64,000 nucleotides of DNA from assembly GCF_000712295.1 (NCBI RefSeq), contig NZ_JMKI01000006.1, positions 115,176 to 179,175 of the forward strand, read 5' to 3'. The stretch comes from Synergistes jonesii (lineage in GTDB: Bacteria > Synergistota > Synergistia > Synergistales > Synergistaceae). Made by a program: the position numbers and the translations under genes. Below are positions 33,891 to 41,574 of this stretch, in pieces; position 1 is the stretch's first letter, and every line of letters starts with the position of its first letter. The notes beneath the pieces were generated by a model. The model was not told where the DNA came from. It searched no databases and saw only the letters and a list, made by a program, of their open reading frames with translations.

Positions 33891-34076
33891 ATGTACAAGA
33901 CATTGATCGTATGTATTTTATCTTTTATCGCCGTCATCCTTTTAGGCGGCGTCGCCGGCTGGTGCGCATGGGTATATTTCGACTGGTGCGGCAACCGCAA
34001 GAAGCTGCGGCGTCTGGACGAATACCTGCGCGCCAAAGACCGCGGGGCGTACCGCCGCAGGGAGGAGGCTGACTGA
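33891..34076 (+). CDS. Small membrane protein, 61 residues
   Basis: One strong N-terminal membrane span (about residues 5-30, LIVCILSFIAVILLGGVAGW) followed by a very basic cytoplasmic tail. The ATG at 33891 is the first in the coding-like part of the frame. GGCAAGCGA upstream is a weak ribosome site. The stop overlaps the next start (TGATG). Confidence 0.55.
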   Translation: MYKTLIVCILSFIAVILLGGVAGWCAWVYFDWCGNRKKLRRLDEYLRAKDRGAYRRREEAD

Positions 34077-34165
34077 TGCTTCTTTTTTCAGGACTGCACG
34101 TCGCCGCGAAAGGCCTCTACGCGCTCTTCTCCTTCTACGCCGCATGCTGCGGCTTCGGAGGCTGA
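34076..34165 (+). CDS. Possible 29-residue microprotein
   Basis: A short hydrophobic frame (MLLFSGLHVAAKGLYALFSF, ending CCGFGG) whose ATG overlaps the preceding stop and follows GGAGGAG. The coupling and hydrophobic content favour translation, but 29 residues is near noise. Confidence 0.35.
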   Translation: MLLFSGLHVAAKGLYALFSFYAACCGFGG

Positions 34166-34218
34166 GCGATGGGAAAAAGCAGAGCCCCGAGCGTCGGCGT
34201 CGCCCAGGGCCCAGAGCC

Positions 34219-34305
34219 ATGAAATTGAAAAAACAAGAAAAGTATAGCATGAAAAAACATTCATGGCTATCCAAATCCCCGAAGAAAGGAGGTGAACAAC
34301 CATGA
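34219..34305 (+). CDS. Possible 28-residue basic leader peptide
   Basis: A lysine-rich frame (MKLKKQEKYSMKKHSW …) whose TGA overlaps the ATG of the next gene. Its last third is the strong ribosome site of that gene (AGAAAGGAGGTGA). It may be a coupling leader or chance. Confidence 0.25.
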   Translation: MKLKKQEKYSMKKHSWLSKSPKKGGEQP

Positions 34306-34652
34306 TGGACAACGTAATGATCCCTCTGTCGCTGAAAGACATGTCCGACCTGGACAGGACCTTCACGCGCCTCGTCCCCGGAGTCGTAGCGTCGCTGAAA
34401 GACGCTACGCAGTCCGCGAGCATCACCATCACGCTGAACTTCAAACTCTGCCCAGACAGCGAGACTCAGGTCGACATGAAGACGAGCATCCGTCCGACCT
34501 TCGCGACCGACAAGAAAGTCACGCGCTGCCGCCGCGACCTCATGACGCGCGCGGTAACGGCCGACAAACTCGACCTCGGCAACTACGACGAAGTCGAAAT
34601 GCCGACTGCGCAAAAGAATCTGTTCGCGGGAGCTGCGGACGCAGACGAATAA
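34302..34652 (+). CDS. Early phage protein, 116 residues, unknown
   Basis: I do not recognise this protein. It has a beta-rich middle (SASITITLNFKLCPD) and an acidic C-terminus. A near-perfect AAGGAGGTGA precedes ATGATG, so it should be well expressed. It sits six bases before the DUF2303 gene and may be its partner. Confidence 0.6.
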   Translation: MMDNVMIPLSLKDMSDLDRTFTRLVPGVVASLKDATQSASITITLNFKLCPDSETQVDMKTSIRPTFATDKKVTRCRRDLMTRAVTADKLDLGNYDEVEMPTAQKNLFAGAADADE

Positions 34653-34667
34653 GAAAGGATGACGAAA

Positions 34668-35423
34668 ATGGAAATCGAAAAACTCATAGTCCCGCAGGGA
34701 CACAAAGAGCCCATCACGATACTCGAAGGCGTGGCGGCCAAGCCGCTGCCGCTGTTCGACTACCAGGGCTACCAGTACACGGCGCTCGACGTCAAAAGCT
34801 TCTGCGAACTCGTGAAAGCCAAAGGCAAACAGCCCTCGGCGCTCATATTCTCGGACGACGCCGGCTTCACCGCGATCTTGGACGACACCGTCATAAGCCG
34901 CAAGCAGGACACAGTCACAATGCCGTACACCTACTCCGTCCAAATGGAAGAGTGGGAGCCGGTCCTCTCTCCCGGCGGGCACGTATTCGCGCTGAAAGAG
35001 CTCATCGACTACGTCAAGCGCGCCGACGGCAAAACGATCGACAACTTCGAGTCCCTGCTCTCCTCGTTCAAAAACTTCAAATACGTCTCCAACGTGACCG
35101 GAGACTTTACCTTCGACAACAGAAACAACTACACCTTCTGCGTAAAAGTGAAAGACGCCGAAGGGACCGTCCGCATCCCGCAGACATTCTGCGCGAACGT
35201 CGAGATATTCAAAAACAGCGACTGGTTCCAGTGGATGGAGATCGAAGTCGAAATATCCCAGCCGAAGAGCGCCGGAGAACAGCCGCTCTTCCTGCTTTCC
35301 TGCCCCAAATTCCCGCGCTACCTACAGGCGGCGCAGGAAAACCTCTACGAGCAAATGAAAAAAGAGCTCGACGGCTGGCTCGTCGTGCAGGGACGCCCGA
35401 CAGACCGCCCAGCAAAAGGCTAA
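34668..35423 (+). CDS. DUF2303 family (YfdQ-like) phage protein
   Basis: About 251 residues matching the DUF2303 family found in many temperate phages (YfdQ in an E. coli prophage). Conserved features are a central DFYEFVK-like region (here SFCELVKAKG), the SALIFSDDAGFTAILDD stretch and YTYSVQMEEWEPVLS. The biochemical role is unknown. The ATG at 34668 is eight bases after AAAGGA. An in-frame ATG at 34659 abuts the ribosome site. Confidence 0.75.
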   Translation: MEIEKLIVPQGHKEPITILEGVAAKPLPLFDYQGYQYTALDVKSFCELVKAKGKQPSALIFSDDAGFTAILDDTVISRKQDTVTMPYTYSVQMEEWEPVLSPGGHVFALKELIDYVKRADGKTIDNFESLLSSFKNFKYVSNVTGDFTFDNRNNYTFCVKVKDAEGTVRIPQTFCANVEIFKNSDWFQWMEIEVEISQPKSAGEQPLFLLSCPKFPRYLQAAQENLYEQMKKELDGWLVVQGRPTDRPAKG

Positions 35424-35513
35424 AAAAAGAGAGTCCGGCGGGGGATGCGCTCCTCCGCCGGACCCAAACCAAAGAACACAACTGAATTATACCATACAGG
35501 AGGACAACATCTC

Positions 35514-35969
35514 ATGACGAAAAAAGTATATATAGCCCACCCATTTCGCGGGAAAAAACCCTACACGGCCGAACAGATCCAGAAAAACACCCTGCGCGTC
35601 ACCGGCATCTGCCGCGCCATATTCCGCGACATGACCGACGTCGTGCCCGTCAGCCCCGTACACGCCTTCGGCTTCGCCGACCCCTTCGAAGACGACCAGC
35701 ACAAAGTGCTCGACTGCTGCGGCGAGCTGCTACACGCCTGCGATGAGATGTGGGTCTTCGGCGACTGGCTGTCGTCGATGGGCTGCATATTCGAAGTCGG
35801 GACCTTCTGCCGCCGCGACGAAGGCGGAATCGCCTTCTGCACCTTCGACGAAGAAACGAAGCGGATAAAAAAAGCAGCCGCCTTCGACCTCACCATAGAT
35901 AAATCCGACGTGATCGCCTACATCCTCGGCCAGCGGCAGCGGGCCTTCGGGGGAGAAAGGGAAAAATGA
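35514..35969 (+). CDS. Nucleoside deoxyribosyltransferase-like (DUF4406-type) protein
   Basis: A 151-residue Rossmann-like protein starting KKVYIAHPFRGKKPYTAEQIQKN, the opening of DUF4406 and related nucleoside 2-deoxyribosyltransferase proteins. GDWLSSMGCIFEVGTFC in the middle would hold the family's catalytic glutamate (SxGxxxE pattern). It may hydrolyse or exchange nucleotides during phage growth. AGGAGG precedes the ATG at 35514. The stop overlaps the next gene (ATGA). Confidence 0.6.
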   Translation: MTKKVYIAHPFRGKKPYTAEQIQKNTLRVTGICRAIFRDMTDVVPVSPVHAFGFADPFEDDQHKVLDCCGELLHACDEMWVFGDWLSSMGCIFEVGTFCRRDEGGIAFCTFDEETKRIKKAAAFDLTIDKSDVIAYILGQRQRAFGGEREK

Positions 35970-36223
35970 GAAGAACAAACACACGCACAGGCACAGGGAA
36001 AAGGTACGTCTACAAGGGGCGCACGCTCTTCGTCCGCGAATACGAGACGGTCAACAGCACGGCGTGGGGAGTCTATTTCGTGGACAAAAAGGGCATCAAG
36101 CGCATGTACATGTCGCACACGGAGCCCGCGATAACGCTCGGCTACCAGTCTGAAGAAAACGCGCAGTACGCGCTCGACCAGTTCGCCGCGGCATACAACC
36201 TGCCGGAGGCAGATGACAGATGA
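35966..36223 (+). CDS. Small early phage protein, 85 residues, unknown
   Basis: A basic, beta-rich protein (RYVYKGRTLFVREYETVNS …) that I do not recognise. It is linked by ATGA overlaps at both ends to its neighbours, which supports translation. Function unknown. Confidence 0.55.
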   Translation: MRRTNTRTGTGKRYVYKGRTLFVREYETVNSTAWGVYFVDKKGIKRMYMSHTEPAITLGYQSEENAQYALDQFAAAYNLPEADDR

Positions 36224-36552
36224 CCCGCGATTTTGAGAAGCAATACCCTCTGCCGTTTAGGGAGCATGTCTTTCAGGATAATAAAAATCTGACGATCTAT
36301 GCAGGAAATGGGCATTACATTTTTTCGAGCCGCATCGAAAATAGGTTCGACGTGTTCAAGTATATGGTCGCCTGCGCCAACCTCATGCCGGAAGCGGTGG
36401 ACCTCATAAAAAGCTTCGTCGTGCTCTGTAAAGATTATAAGCTGACAGCCTCTATAAAATGCAACGGCGAAGAAGTTGACGCGCCGCTGATCGATATATT
36501 TCAGAGGGGCTGCGAGGACTTCCTCGCCAAGCTGGGCGACGTGGCGGAATGA
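36220..36552 (+). CDS. Early phage protein, 110 residues, unknown
   Basis: A mixed alpha/beta protein I do not recognise (FEKQYPLPFREHVFQDNKN at the start). The ATG overlaps the previous stop and its own stop overlaps a vestigial methyltransferase start at 36549. Codon use is a little more AT-rich than its neighbours. Function unknown. Confidence 0.55.
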   Translation: MTRDFEKQYPLPFREHVFQDNKNLTIYAGNGHYIFSSRIENRFDVFKYMVACANLMPEAVDLIKSFVVLCKDYKLTASIKCNGEEVDAPLIDIFQRGCEDFLAKLGDVAE

Positions 36553-36599
36553 AAGCCCTGTCGCTCTTCTCTGGAATAGAATGTGTCGTTCATGCATAG
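36549..36599 (+). pseudogene. Remnant of a C5-methyltransferase start
   Basis: The coupled ATG begins MKALSLFSGIEC, motif I of C5-cytosine methyltransferases of the LSLFSGIE type, then stops after 16 residues. A different methyltransferase gene begins 37 bases later. This looks like the stump of an original gene replaced by, or recombined with, the one downstream. Confidence 0.6.
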
Positions 36600-36831
36600 G
36601 AAATATGACATGAAGCGCAGGAAGGAGGTGGTCTAAATGCCGCTGAGAGCACTTTCATTGTTCTCCGGCATTTGACCGGCGGGCTCGATTTGGCGGCCGA
36701 AGCCGCGGGGATAGAAATTGCTGCGCTGTGCGAGATAGAACCGTTCCCTGCGTCGATACTGCGCAAGCGGTTTCCGTCGGTACCGTTGATTAGCGACGTA
36801 AGAACGATCAACAAGGAGGTATTGCTTGCAT

Positions 36832-37316
36832 TGATAAAAGATAAATATCAAGATGTTATTTTTAGATACGATGCTGGCGAATCTATACAACAAATCGCAA
36901 ATAGCTACGGAATAACCCGGCAAGCAATGTGGAATATTCTCAAGCGCCGTGGCTGCCGATTCCGCCCTAAAATCAGATTTGGGCAATCAAATCATTTTTT
37001 CCGCGGAGGCCGCGTAGCAAGCGACAACGCTCAAAATCTGCTTGAAGAGGCAATAGAAAAAGGCCTTGTAAAACGTAGAGATGTTTGTGAGAAATGTGGT
37101 TGCACACAAAAATTTAAAGACGGCAGGAGCGGAATCCAAGCACATCATTGCGATTACAACAAACCGTATGACGTGATGTGGCTATGTCAGAAATGCCATC
37201 ATGAGTGGCATAAAAACAATAAAGCGATACCAAAGATAGGAGGTGTTGCCAATGTCGAAGCCACAGAAAATAAATACGAACCAATCGATATTGTTTTCGG
37301 GGGCTTCCCTCGATGA
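36832..37316 (+). CDS. HNH endonuclease-like domain inserted in the methyltransferase gene
   Basis: About 160 residues in frame with the broken methyltransferase but unlike it. A helix-turn-helix (GESIQQIANSYGITRQAMWN) is followed by a zinc-bound HNH-like motif: CEKCG, then QAHHCDYNKP, then WLCQKCHHEWH. This DNA is clearly AT-richer than both sides. It lies between methyltransferase motifs III and IV, a typical homing-endonuclease site choice. AAGGAGG at 36815-36821 and a TTG near 36832 could allow separate translation. It ends at the TGA at 37314. Homing activity is inferred. The start is uncertain. Confidence 0.6.
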
Positions 37317-37890
37317 CCTTGCCAAGACTTATCTGTCGCAGGACGGAGAGCTGGGCTTGAGGGCGCGCGAAGCGGTCTATGGTTTGAAATGCTCCGAGTT
37401 ATTACGGAAATTAGACCCCGTTTTGTACTTGCTGAGAACGTCCGTGGAGCAGTCAATCTCGCCCTCGATACCGTCCGAATGGGATTGGAGGAGCGGGGTT
37501 ACCGCGTCTGGGCTCTCGTCGTTCCAGCTTCTGCGTTTGGAGCCCCTCACAGAAGAGAGCGCCTCTTCGTCGTCGGGATACGGAAAAGTATGGCCGACGC
37601 CTACGACTATGGACGTGTCGACGGACAAAATGAAAAGCACACAGGTGAAAGTCGGCTCGATGCACTCGGTGACTTTGTCCATGGCGGTGAAATTATGGCC
37701 GACGCCTGTGAAGAGCGACAACAACGGGGCTGCGAGCCTGGAATCTATGGAGAAGCGCCGAAAGAACCCACTGTCGAACAGTTTGCGGGACGCGGTCTCG
37801 GCGCAATGTGGGCCACGCCGACGTCCTGTGGAAACAACAACCGAGCCGGAGCGGGCCCCCACAGCGGAGACGGGCTCGCGACGCAGATAA
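37252..37890 (+). CDS. Overlapping-frame ORF with WPTP motifs, 212 residues
   Basis: This frame (+1 relative to the methyltransferase) starts at an ATG seven bases after AGGAGGT, at the 3' edge of the HNH insertion. It runs open for 212 codons while the same DNA encodes conserved methyltransferase motifs in the other frame. Its product has GYGKVWPTPTTMD and later VKLWPTPVKSDN, followed by a helical stretch. This resembles uncharacterised phage proteins with repeated W(P/A)TPT motifs that accompany C5-methyltransferases. The other frame takes up the same style just after (MWATPTSCG). It may be a real overprinted gene or chance openness in GC-rich DNA. The family match is from memory. Confidence 0.45.
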   Translation: MSKPQKINTNQSILFSGASLDDLAKTYLSQDGELGLRAREAVYGLKCSELLRKLDPVLYLLRTSVEQSISPSIPSEWDWRSGVTASGLSSFQLLRLEPLTEESASSSSGYGKVWPTPTTMDVSTDKMKSTQVKVGSMHSVTLSMAVKLWPTPVKSDNNGAASLESMEKRRKNPLSNSLRDAVSAQCGPRRRPVETTTEPERAPTAETGSRRR

Positions 37891-38326
37891 AGCGGGAAGA
37901 AGCCTCGGGCGGGGTCCTCAACCCCGCCTGGGTAGAGCAGCTCATGGGTTTTCCCGAAGGCTGGACGGACCTCGACGTCGACGAGCCGCGTCCGTGGCGG
38001 GGCTGGCCCGCGCCGATGGGCATGGGAATGTGGGGCACCCCGAACGCGGCTCCCTGCGGCATGACGGCGAAGACGTCGGGGCGCCCGATCGAGAAGAGCA
38101 CGCATCTCGAAACGCAGGTATATTGCGCGGGAACGGATCCATATGGCGCGCCTCGCGCCCAAGCCGGCCAATACCCCTACGAATTCCCGCGCACGGTGAA
38201 AGGCGGCAAACGCCGGGTCGAACGCCTGAAAGCCTTAGGCAACGCTGTAGTTCCACAACAGGCGTATCCGATATTTCGGGCGATAGCGGAAATGGACAGA
38301 TTGTTAAAGGAAGGAGAACGACGTAA

Positions 38327-39295
38327 ATGATTTTTATTGGAGATGCGTTTAGCACACTTCGCGGAATGCTGCCCAAGACCTTCCACTGCGTAGTCACATC
38401 GCCGCCCTACTACGGGCTGCGGGACTACGGCGTCGCGGGGCAGATAGGGCTCGAACCTGAGCCGCGGCTGTACGTGGAGCGCTTAGTCGAGATATTCCGT
38501 GAAGTGCGGCGCGTATTGCGAGACGATGGCACGCTTTGGCTCAACCTTGGCGACTCCTACTTCGGCAGCGGCAAGGGCGCGGCAAGCGCGCCGGAGAACG
38601 CGGCGCACTATAAGCAGGGCACGAACAAAGGCATGGTCGGTGCGGCGTCCACGCTGATAGCACCGACGGGGCCGGCGAAAAACCTGATGGGCATACCGTG
38701 GCGCGTGGCGTTCGCGTTGCAGGAAGACGGCTGGAACCTGCGGCAGGACATCATATGGGCGAAGCCCAACCCGATGCCGGAAAGCGTGACGGACCGCTGC
38801 ACCAAGTCGCACGAGTACATCTTCCTCTTCTCGAAGAGCCCGAGATACTACTTCGATGCTGATGCGATACGCGAGCCGGCGCAGGAAACCACTGTAAAAA
38901 GATGCTCCCAATCCGGCAGTACGCGACCTCTTCCGAGATACGGCGGCAAAAAATACACAGCCTATCCGGAACAGTTCTTCCGCACAAAAAGCGGCACGGC
39001 ATACGACATTCGCGACGGGCGGCGCAACAAGCGCGACGTCTGGACGGTGGCGACCGTGCCCTGCAAAGAGGCGCACTTCGCGACCTTCCCGCCGGAGTTG
39101 ATACGCCCGTGCATAAGAGCGGGCGCGCCGATAGACGGCATCGTTTTAGACCCGTTCTTCGGGAGCGGCACTACCGGCGTCGTCTGTACGCAGGAGAACA
39201 GAAATTACATCGGGATAGAGCTCAACCGCGACTATGTACAAATAGCCAAGCGTCGCATAGAGGCGGTCGAACGCACAGGGATGCTGATGATATGA
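38327..39295 (+). CDS. Site-specific DNA methyltransferase (N4-cytosine or N6-adenine)
   Basis: A 322-residue beta-class amino-methyltransferase. The catalytic motif IV TSPPYYGLRDYG is near residue 29 and the AdoMet-binding motif I, LDPFFGSGTTGVV, near residue 270, which is the IV-before-I order. SPPY is commoner in N4-cytosine enzymes but does not decide the base. No cognate restriction gene is nearby, so it is an orphan, probably protecting phage DNA. The ATG overlaps the preceding stop. GAAGGAG lies upstream. Confidence 0.88.
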   Translation: MIFIGDAFSTLRGMLPKTFHCVVTSPPYYGLRDYGVAGQIGLEPEPRLYVERLVEIFREVRRVLRDDGTLWLNLGDSYFGSGKGAASAPENAAHYKQGTNKGMVGAASTLIAPTGPAKNLMGIPWRVAFALQEDGWNLRQDIIWAKPNPMPESVTDRCTKSHEYIFLFSKSPRYYFDADAIREPAQETTVKRCSQSGSTRPLPRYGGKKYTAYPEQFFRTKSGTAYDIRDGRRNKRDVWTVATVPCKEAHFATFPPELIRPCIRAGAPIDGIVLDPFFGSGTTGVVCTQENRNYIGIELNRDYVQIAKRRIEAVERTGMLMI

Positions 39296-39507
39296 AGAGC
39301 TACATCGTGACCGAGAAGCAGCTCGACGAACTGAAAAAGCTGTATGAGAGGTGCAAGGAGCTACTGAGGGTGACGTTGGTGGATTGCTTTGATTTCGGCG
39401 AAGATGAGCACGAAACGGTGAAAGCCTCCGTGGACGCGCTCGCCGAGCCACTGCGAGAGTTGAAATTCCTTGTTGAAGACATTGAGCGGCAGGAGGCGGA
39501 CTCCTGA
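39292..39507 (+). CDS. Small helical phage protein, 71 residues
   Basis: A highly charged, probably coiled protein (EKQLDELKKLYERCKELLRV …) with no known domain. The ATG overlaps the methyltransferase stop (ATGA). The open frame starts earlier but only this part is protein-like. Function unknown. Confidence 0.55.
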   Translation: MKSYIVTEKQLDELKKLYERCKELLRVTLVDCFDFGEDEHETVKASVDALAEPLRELKFLVEDIERQEADS

Positions 39508-39509
39508 CC

Positions 39510-39779
39510 ATGGAGCCTATCGCCGCACACAGGATAATGGGAGACTCGGCGTCGAGCGGTGAAGACGGCAGGATGTATGCGCACATCGAGCTGGGTCCGA
39601 GGCAAATACAAATCCTCGCCCTGTATGCGGGAGGGCTGACCCGACCAGAAATACAGAAAAAACTGAGGATAAGCGACAAGCAAATGGACATAGCGGAAGA
39701 CAAGATAAGCGACTGCTTCAAAGAATACGATATGCGCGACTGCGCGCGAAAATGGAAAGAGGAGACAATGAAGAAATGA
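39510..39779 (+). CDS. LuxR/GerE-like helix-turn-helix protein
   Basis: An 89-residue protein whose middle reads LGPRQIQILALYAGGLTRPEIQKKLRISDKQMD, the pattern of the GerE-type DNA-binding domain. No receiver domain is present. It probably regulates middle or late phage transcription. AGGAGGCGG precedes the ATG. It is followed by the replication gene after ten bases. Confidence 0.65.
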   Translation: MEPIAAHRIMGDSASSGEDGRMYAHIELGPRQIQILALYAGGLTRPEIQKKLRISDKQMDIAEDKISDCFKEYDMRDCARKWKEETMKK

Positions 39780-39789
39780 GGGACGCGAT

Positions 39790-40815
39790 ATGAAGGAAAA
39801 AGTGACCGAACAGACGAAAATAATCCCCGTTGGCCCGGATGAAAATCTTGACCAGGATGAGGATATCACCGTGTCTTCCACCGAGGAAGACGGCTGCATA
39901 AGCGACGGGCGCGGCGGCTTTTGGTTCTGCATTCTTGATAACGCCGTCATGCGCGATACGGGCATATCGTTCTGCGCCCGCGGCATCTACGCGCTGCTTG
40001 CGACCTATGTCGATACGAAAAACAGATCGTGGCGGCTGAAAATCGACACCATAGCCTCCGTCGCCAGCATCAGCCGCCGGCAGGTCCAATACGCACTGAA
40101 AGAGCTGTCTGCTCGCGGCTACATCGCAGTCACGCCGGTCTACGAAGGCGGCCGCAGGAAGGCGTCGCGCTACACACTCATCGGGCACGACGCGCCCGCC
40201 GCGCGTGAACAAGAGTTAAAAAAAGAAGCGGAAGAGCCGGATATAGAGCGCAATATATGCACCCACGAAAATATAGAGTGCAATATATGCACTCATAGGG
40301 GTGCATATATTGCGCAGCGTTTACCAGAACCCAATATACTAAAACCAAAAGATATACCCCCTATAGTCCCCCGTGATCCGGAGGAGAAAGAGGCGAAAGA
40401 GGACGGGAAAAAAGTTAAAAAAGCTTCTGGTTACACTCCGGAGTTCGAAGACTTCTGGAAGGCGTACCCGAACACGCGCTGCTCCAAACAAAAAGCCTTT
40501 CGGGCGTGGCAGGACTGCGTGTCCGGGAAGAAGCGCGCCTCGCCCGCCGCTCCGGAGGAACTGATCCGCGCGGCCAAAATCTACGCGCTGGAATGCGGCG
40601 AACAGTGCCGAGAACAGCGCTATATCCTCCACGCATCGACCTTCCTCGGCCCCGACGAACACTGGCGGGTCTACCTGCAGCCGAAGCAGAGCTGCGGCGC
40701 CGGCGCGGCTGGCATGAACATGACTTACCGCGAAGTGGATATTGACCGCTTCCGCAAGGAGAACGGTGAAATCGATGCAAGGGCATACGAACGGGCTCGG
40801 CGCGGGCTTGACTGA
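39790..40815 (+). CDS. Phage replication initiation protein (winged-helix, O-like)
   Basis: A 341-residue protein. Residues about 45-125 form a winged helix (LLATYVDTKNRSWRLKIDTIASVASISRRQVQYALKELSARG). The middle is a linker with the repeated NICTH segments encoded by the iteron-like DNA. The C-terminal part (about 220-300) has EFEDFWKAYPN and AWQDCV, found in phage replisome organisers. It is directly followed, with overlap, by a DnaC-like loader gene, as lambda O is followed by P. It probably binds the repeats inside its own gene and recruits host helicase. Confidence 0.8.
   Translation: MKEKVTEQTKIIPVGPDENLDQDEDITVSSTEEDGCISDGRGGFWFCILDNAVMRDTGISFCARGIYALLATYVDTKNRSWRLKIDTIASVASISRRQVQYALKELSARGYIAVTPVYEGGRRKASRYTLIGHDAPAAREQELKKEAEEPDIERNICTHENIECNICTHRGAYIAQRLPEPNILKPKDIPPIVPRDPEEKEAKEDGKKVKKASGYTPEFEDFWKAYPNTRCSKQKAFRAWQDCVSGKKRASPAAPEELIRAAKIYALECGEQCREQRYILHASTFLGPDEHWRVYLQPKQSCGAGAAGMNMTYREVDIDRFRKENGEIDARAYERARRGLD
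40248..40315. repeat. Iteron-like repeats inside the replication gene (candidate phage origin)
   Basis: Three copies of TGCAATATATGCA-type sequence lie in 68 bases. GCGCAATATATGCACCC (40248-40264) and its exact inverse (40299-40315) form a 17-bp perfect inverted repeat. Between them is GAGTGCA-ATATA-TGCACTC (40276-40294). The flanks are A-rich. Lambda-type phages carry origin iterons inside the O gene in the same way. Confidence 0.65.
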
Positions 40816-41563
40816 GACCCTCTCGCTCTTCGACCGCGTCATGAAGGCGCGCGAGTGGGCGGCGGAGAACGTCGTGGAATGCCTCGACGACTGCGACGAG
40901 GGCGCGCGCCTTGCGATATCCCCCTTCGGCGAGCGCATAGTCGTCCCCTGCCCGCTGCTCTCACGGGAATGCAGCCGCGGCAGGCGCTTTTTGGCGCAGG
41001 GCAGAGCCTTCGCGATAGCCAGCATCCCCGTGGAGATTCCGAAGCGCTTCCGCGACACCGTAGGTTTTGCGCGCGACACTGTAGCGCTCACGGGCGCGCG
41101 CCTCTGGAACGGACGGGGCTTCCTCTACCTCTACGGCGGCACCGGCGCGGGAAAATCCTTCGCCGCGGCGTGGCGCGTCTACCACGACCTGCAGCTGCAG
41201 ATCGAAAAAGATTGGAGCACGCCGCGCAAATGGCCGGAGTCGGTGAAGCTGCGCGCCGGCTGGTACTCGGCTTTTTCCGTATGTCTCGAGCGCCAAAACC
41301 TCTACGCCGCCGAAGCCGCGCCGATGCTCATCCTCGACGACTTAGGCTGCGAGGCGCAAAGCCCGAGCAACAAAAGCATAATCAACGAGCTCGTCGCCGT
41401 GCGCTACAACGAAATGCGCCCGACGATAATCACCAGCAACCTCAACCTGCAGGAGCTCGAACACATCTACGGCGTGCGCCTCTACGAACGAGTGATCCAA
41501 AACGGCCGCACGATAGACTGCGGCGGCTACAACATGCGCCTCGAAGGCGATAGCGAAGAATAG
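40775..41563 (+). CDS. DnaC-like helicase loader (AAA+ ATPase)
   Basis: About 262 residues. Walker A is GGTGAGKSF and Walker B is MLILDDLGCE. A sensor region TIITSNLNLQEL and an arginine-finger-like YERVIQNGRTIDCGG follow, as in DnaC/IstB loaders. It would deliver host DnaB to the phage origin. I use the ATG at 40775, preceded by AAGGAGA and GGTGA. An upstream TTG at 40742 is possible. It overlaps the initiator gene by 41 bases. Confidence 0.88.
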   Translation: MQGHTNGLGAGLTETLSLFDRVMKAREWAAENVVECLDDCDEGARLAISPFGERIVVPCPLLSRECSRGRRFLAQGRAFAIASIPVEIPKRFRDTVGFARDTVALTGARLWNGRGFLYLYGGTGAGKSFAAAWRVYHDLQLQIEKDWSTPRKWPESVKLRAGWYSAFSVCLERQNLYAAEAAPMLILDDLGCEAQSPSNKSIINELVAVRYNEMRPTIITSNLNLQELEHIYGVRLYERVIQNGRTIDCGGYNMRLEGDSEE

Positions 41564-41574
41564 GAAGTGACGTC

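Larger units (their letters stand above)
36637..38330 (+). pseudogene. C5-cytosine DNA methyltransferase gene, disrupted and carrying an HNH insertion
   Basis: Motif I starts at 36637 (MPLRALSLFSGI) but the frame meets TGA at 36673. The rest resumes two bases out of phase as TGGLDLAAEAAG, so five extra bases (TGACC) break the FSGIGG motif. Motifs II-III follow, then an HNH insertion (about 36830-37270), then IVFGGFP. Between that Pro and CQDLS are nine extra bases (37311-37319) with an in-frame TGA at 37314, directly in the catalytic Pro-Cys motif. Downstream the frame stays open to 38330 with ENVRGAV, GAPHRRERLF and the C-terminal RLKALGNAVVPQQ. Without recoding, no active enzyme can be made. 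The downstream methyltransferase starts in its stop codon (ATGA). Confidence 0.8.

Noticed and set aside
34292..35485. 397-residue + frame across the DUF2303 gene
   Set aside because: Arg/His/Gln-rich out-of-phase reading of two genes with good ribosome sites and a family match in the other frame.
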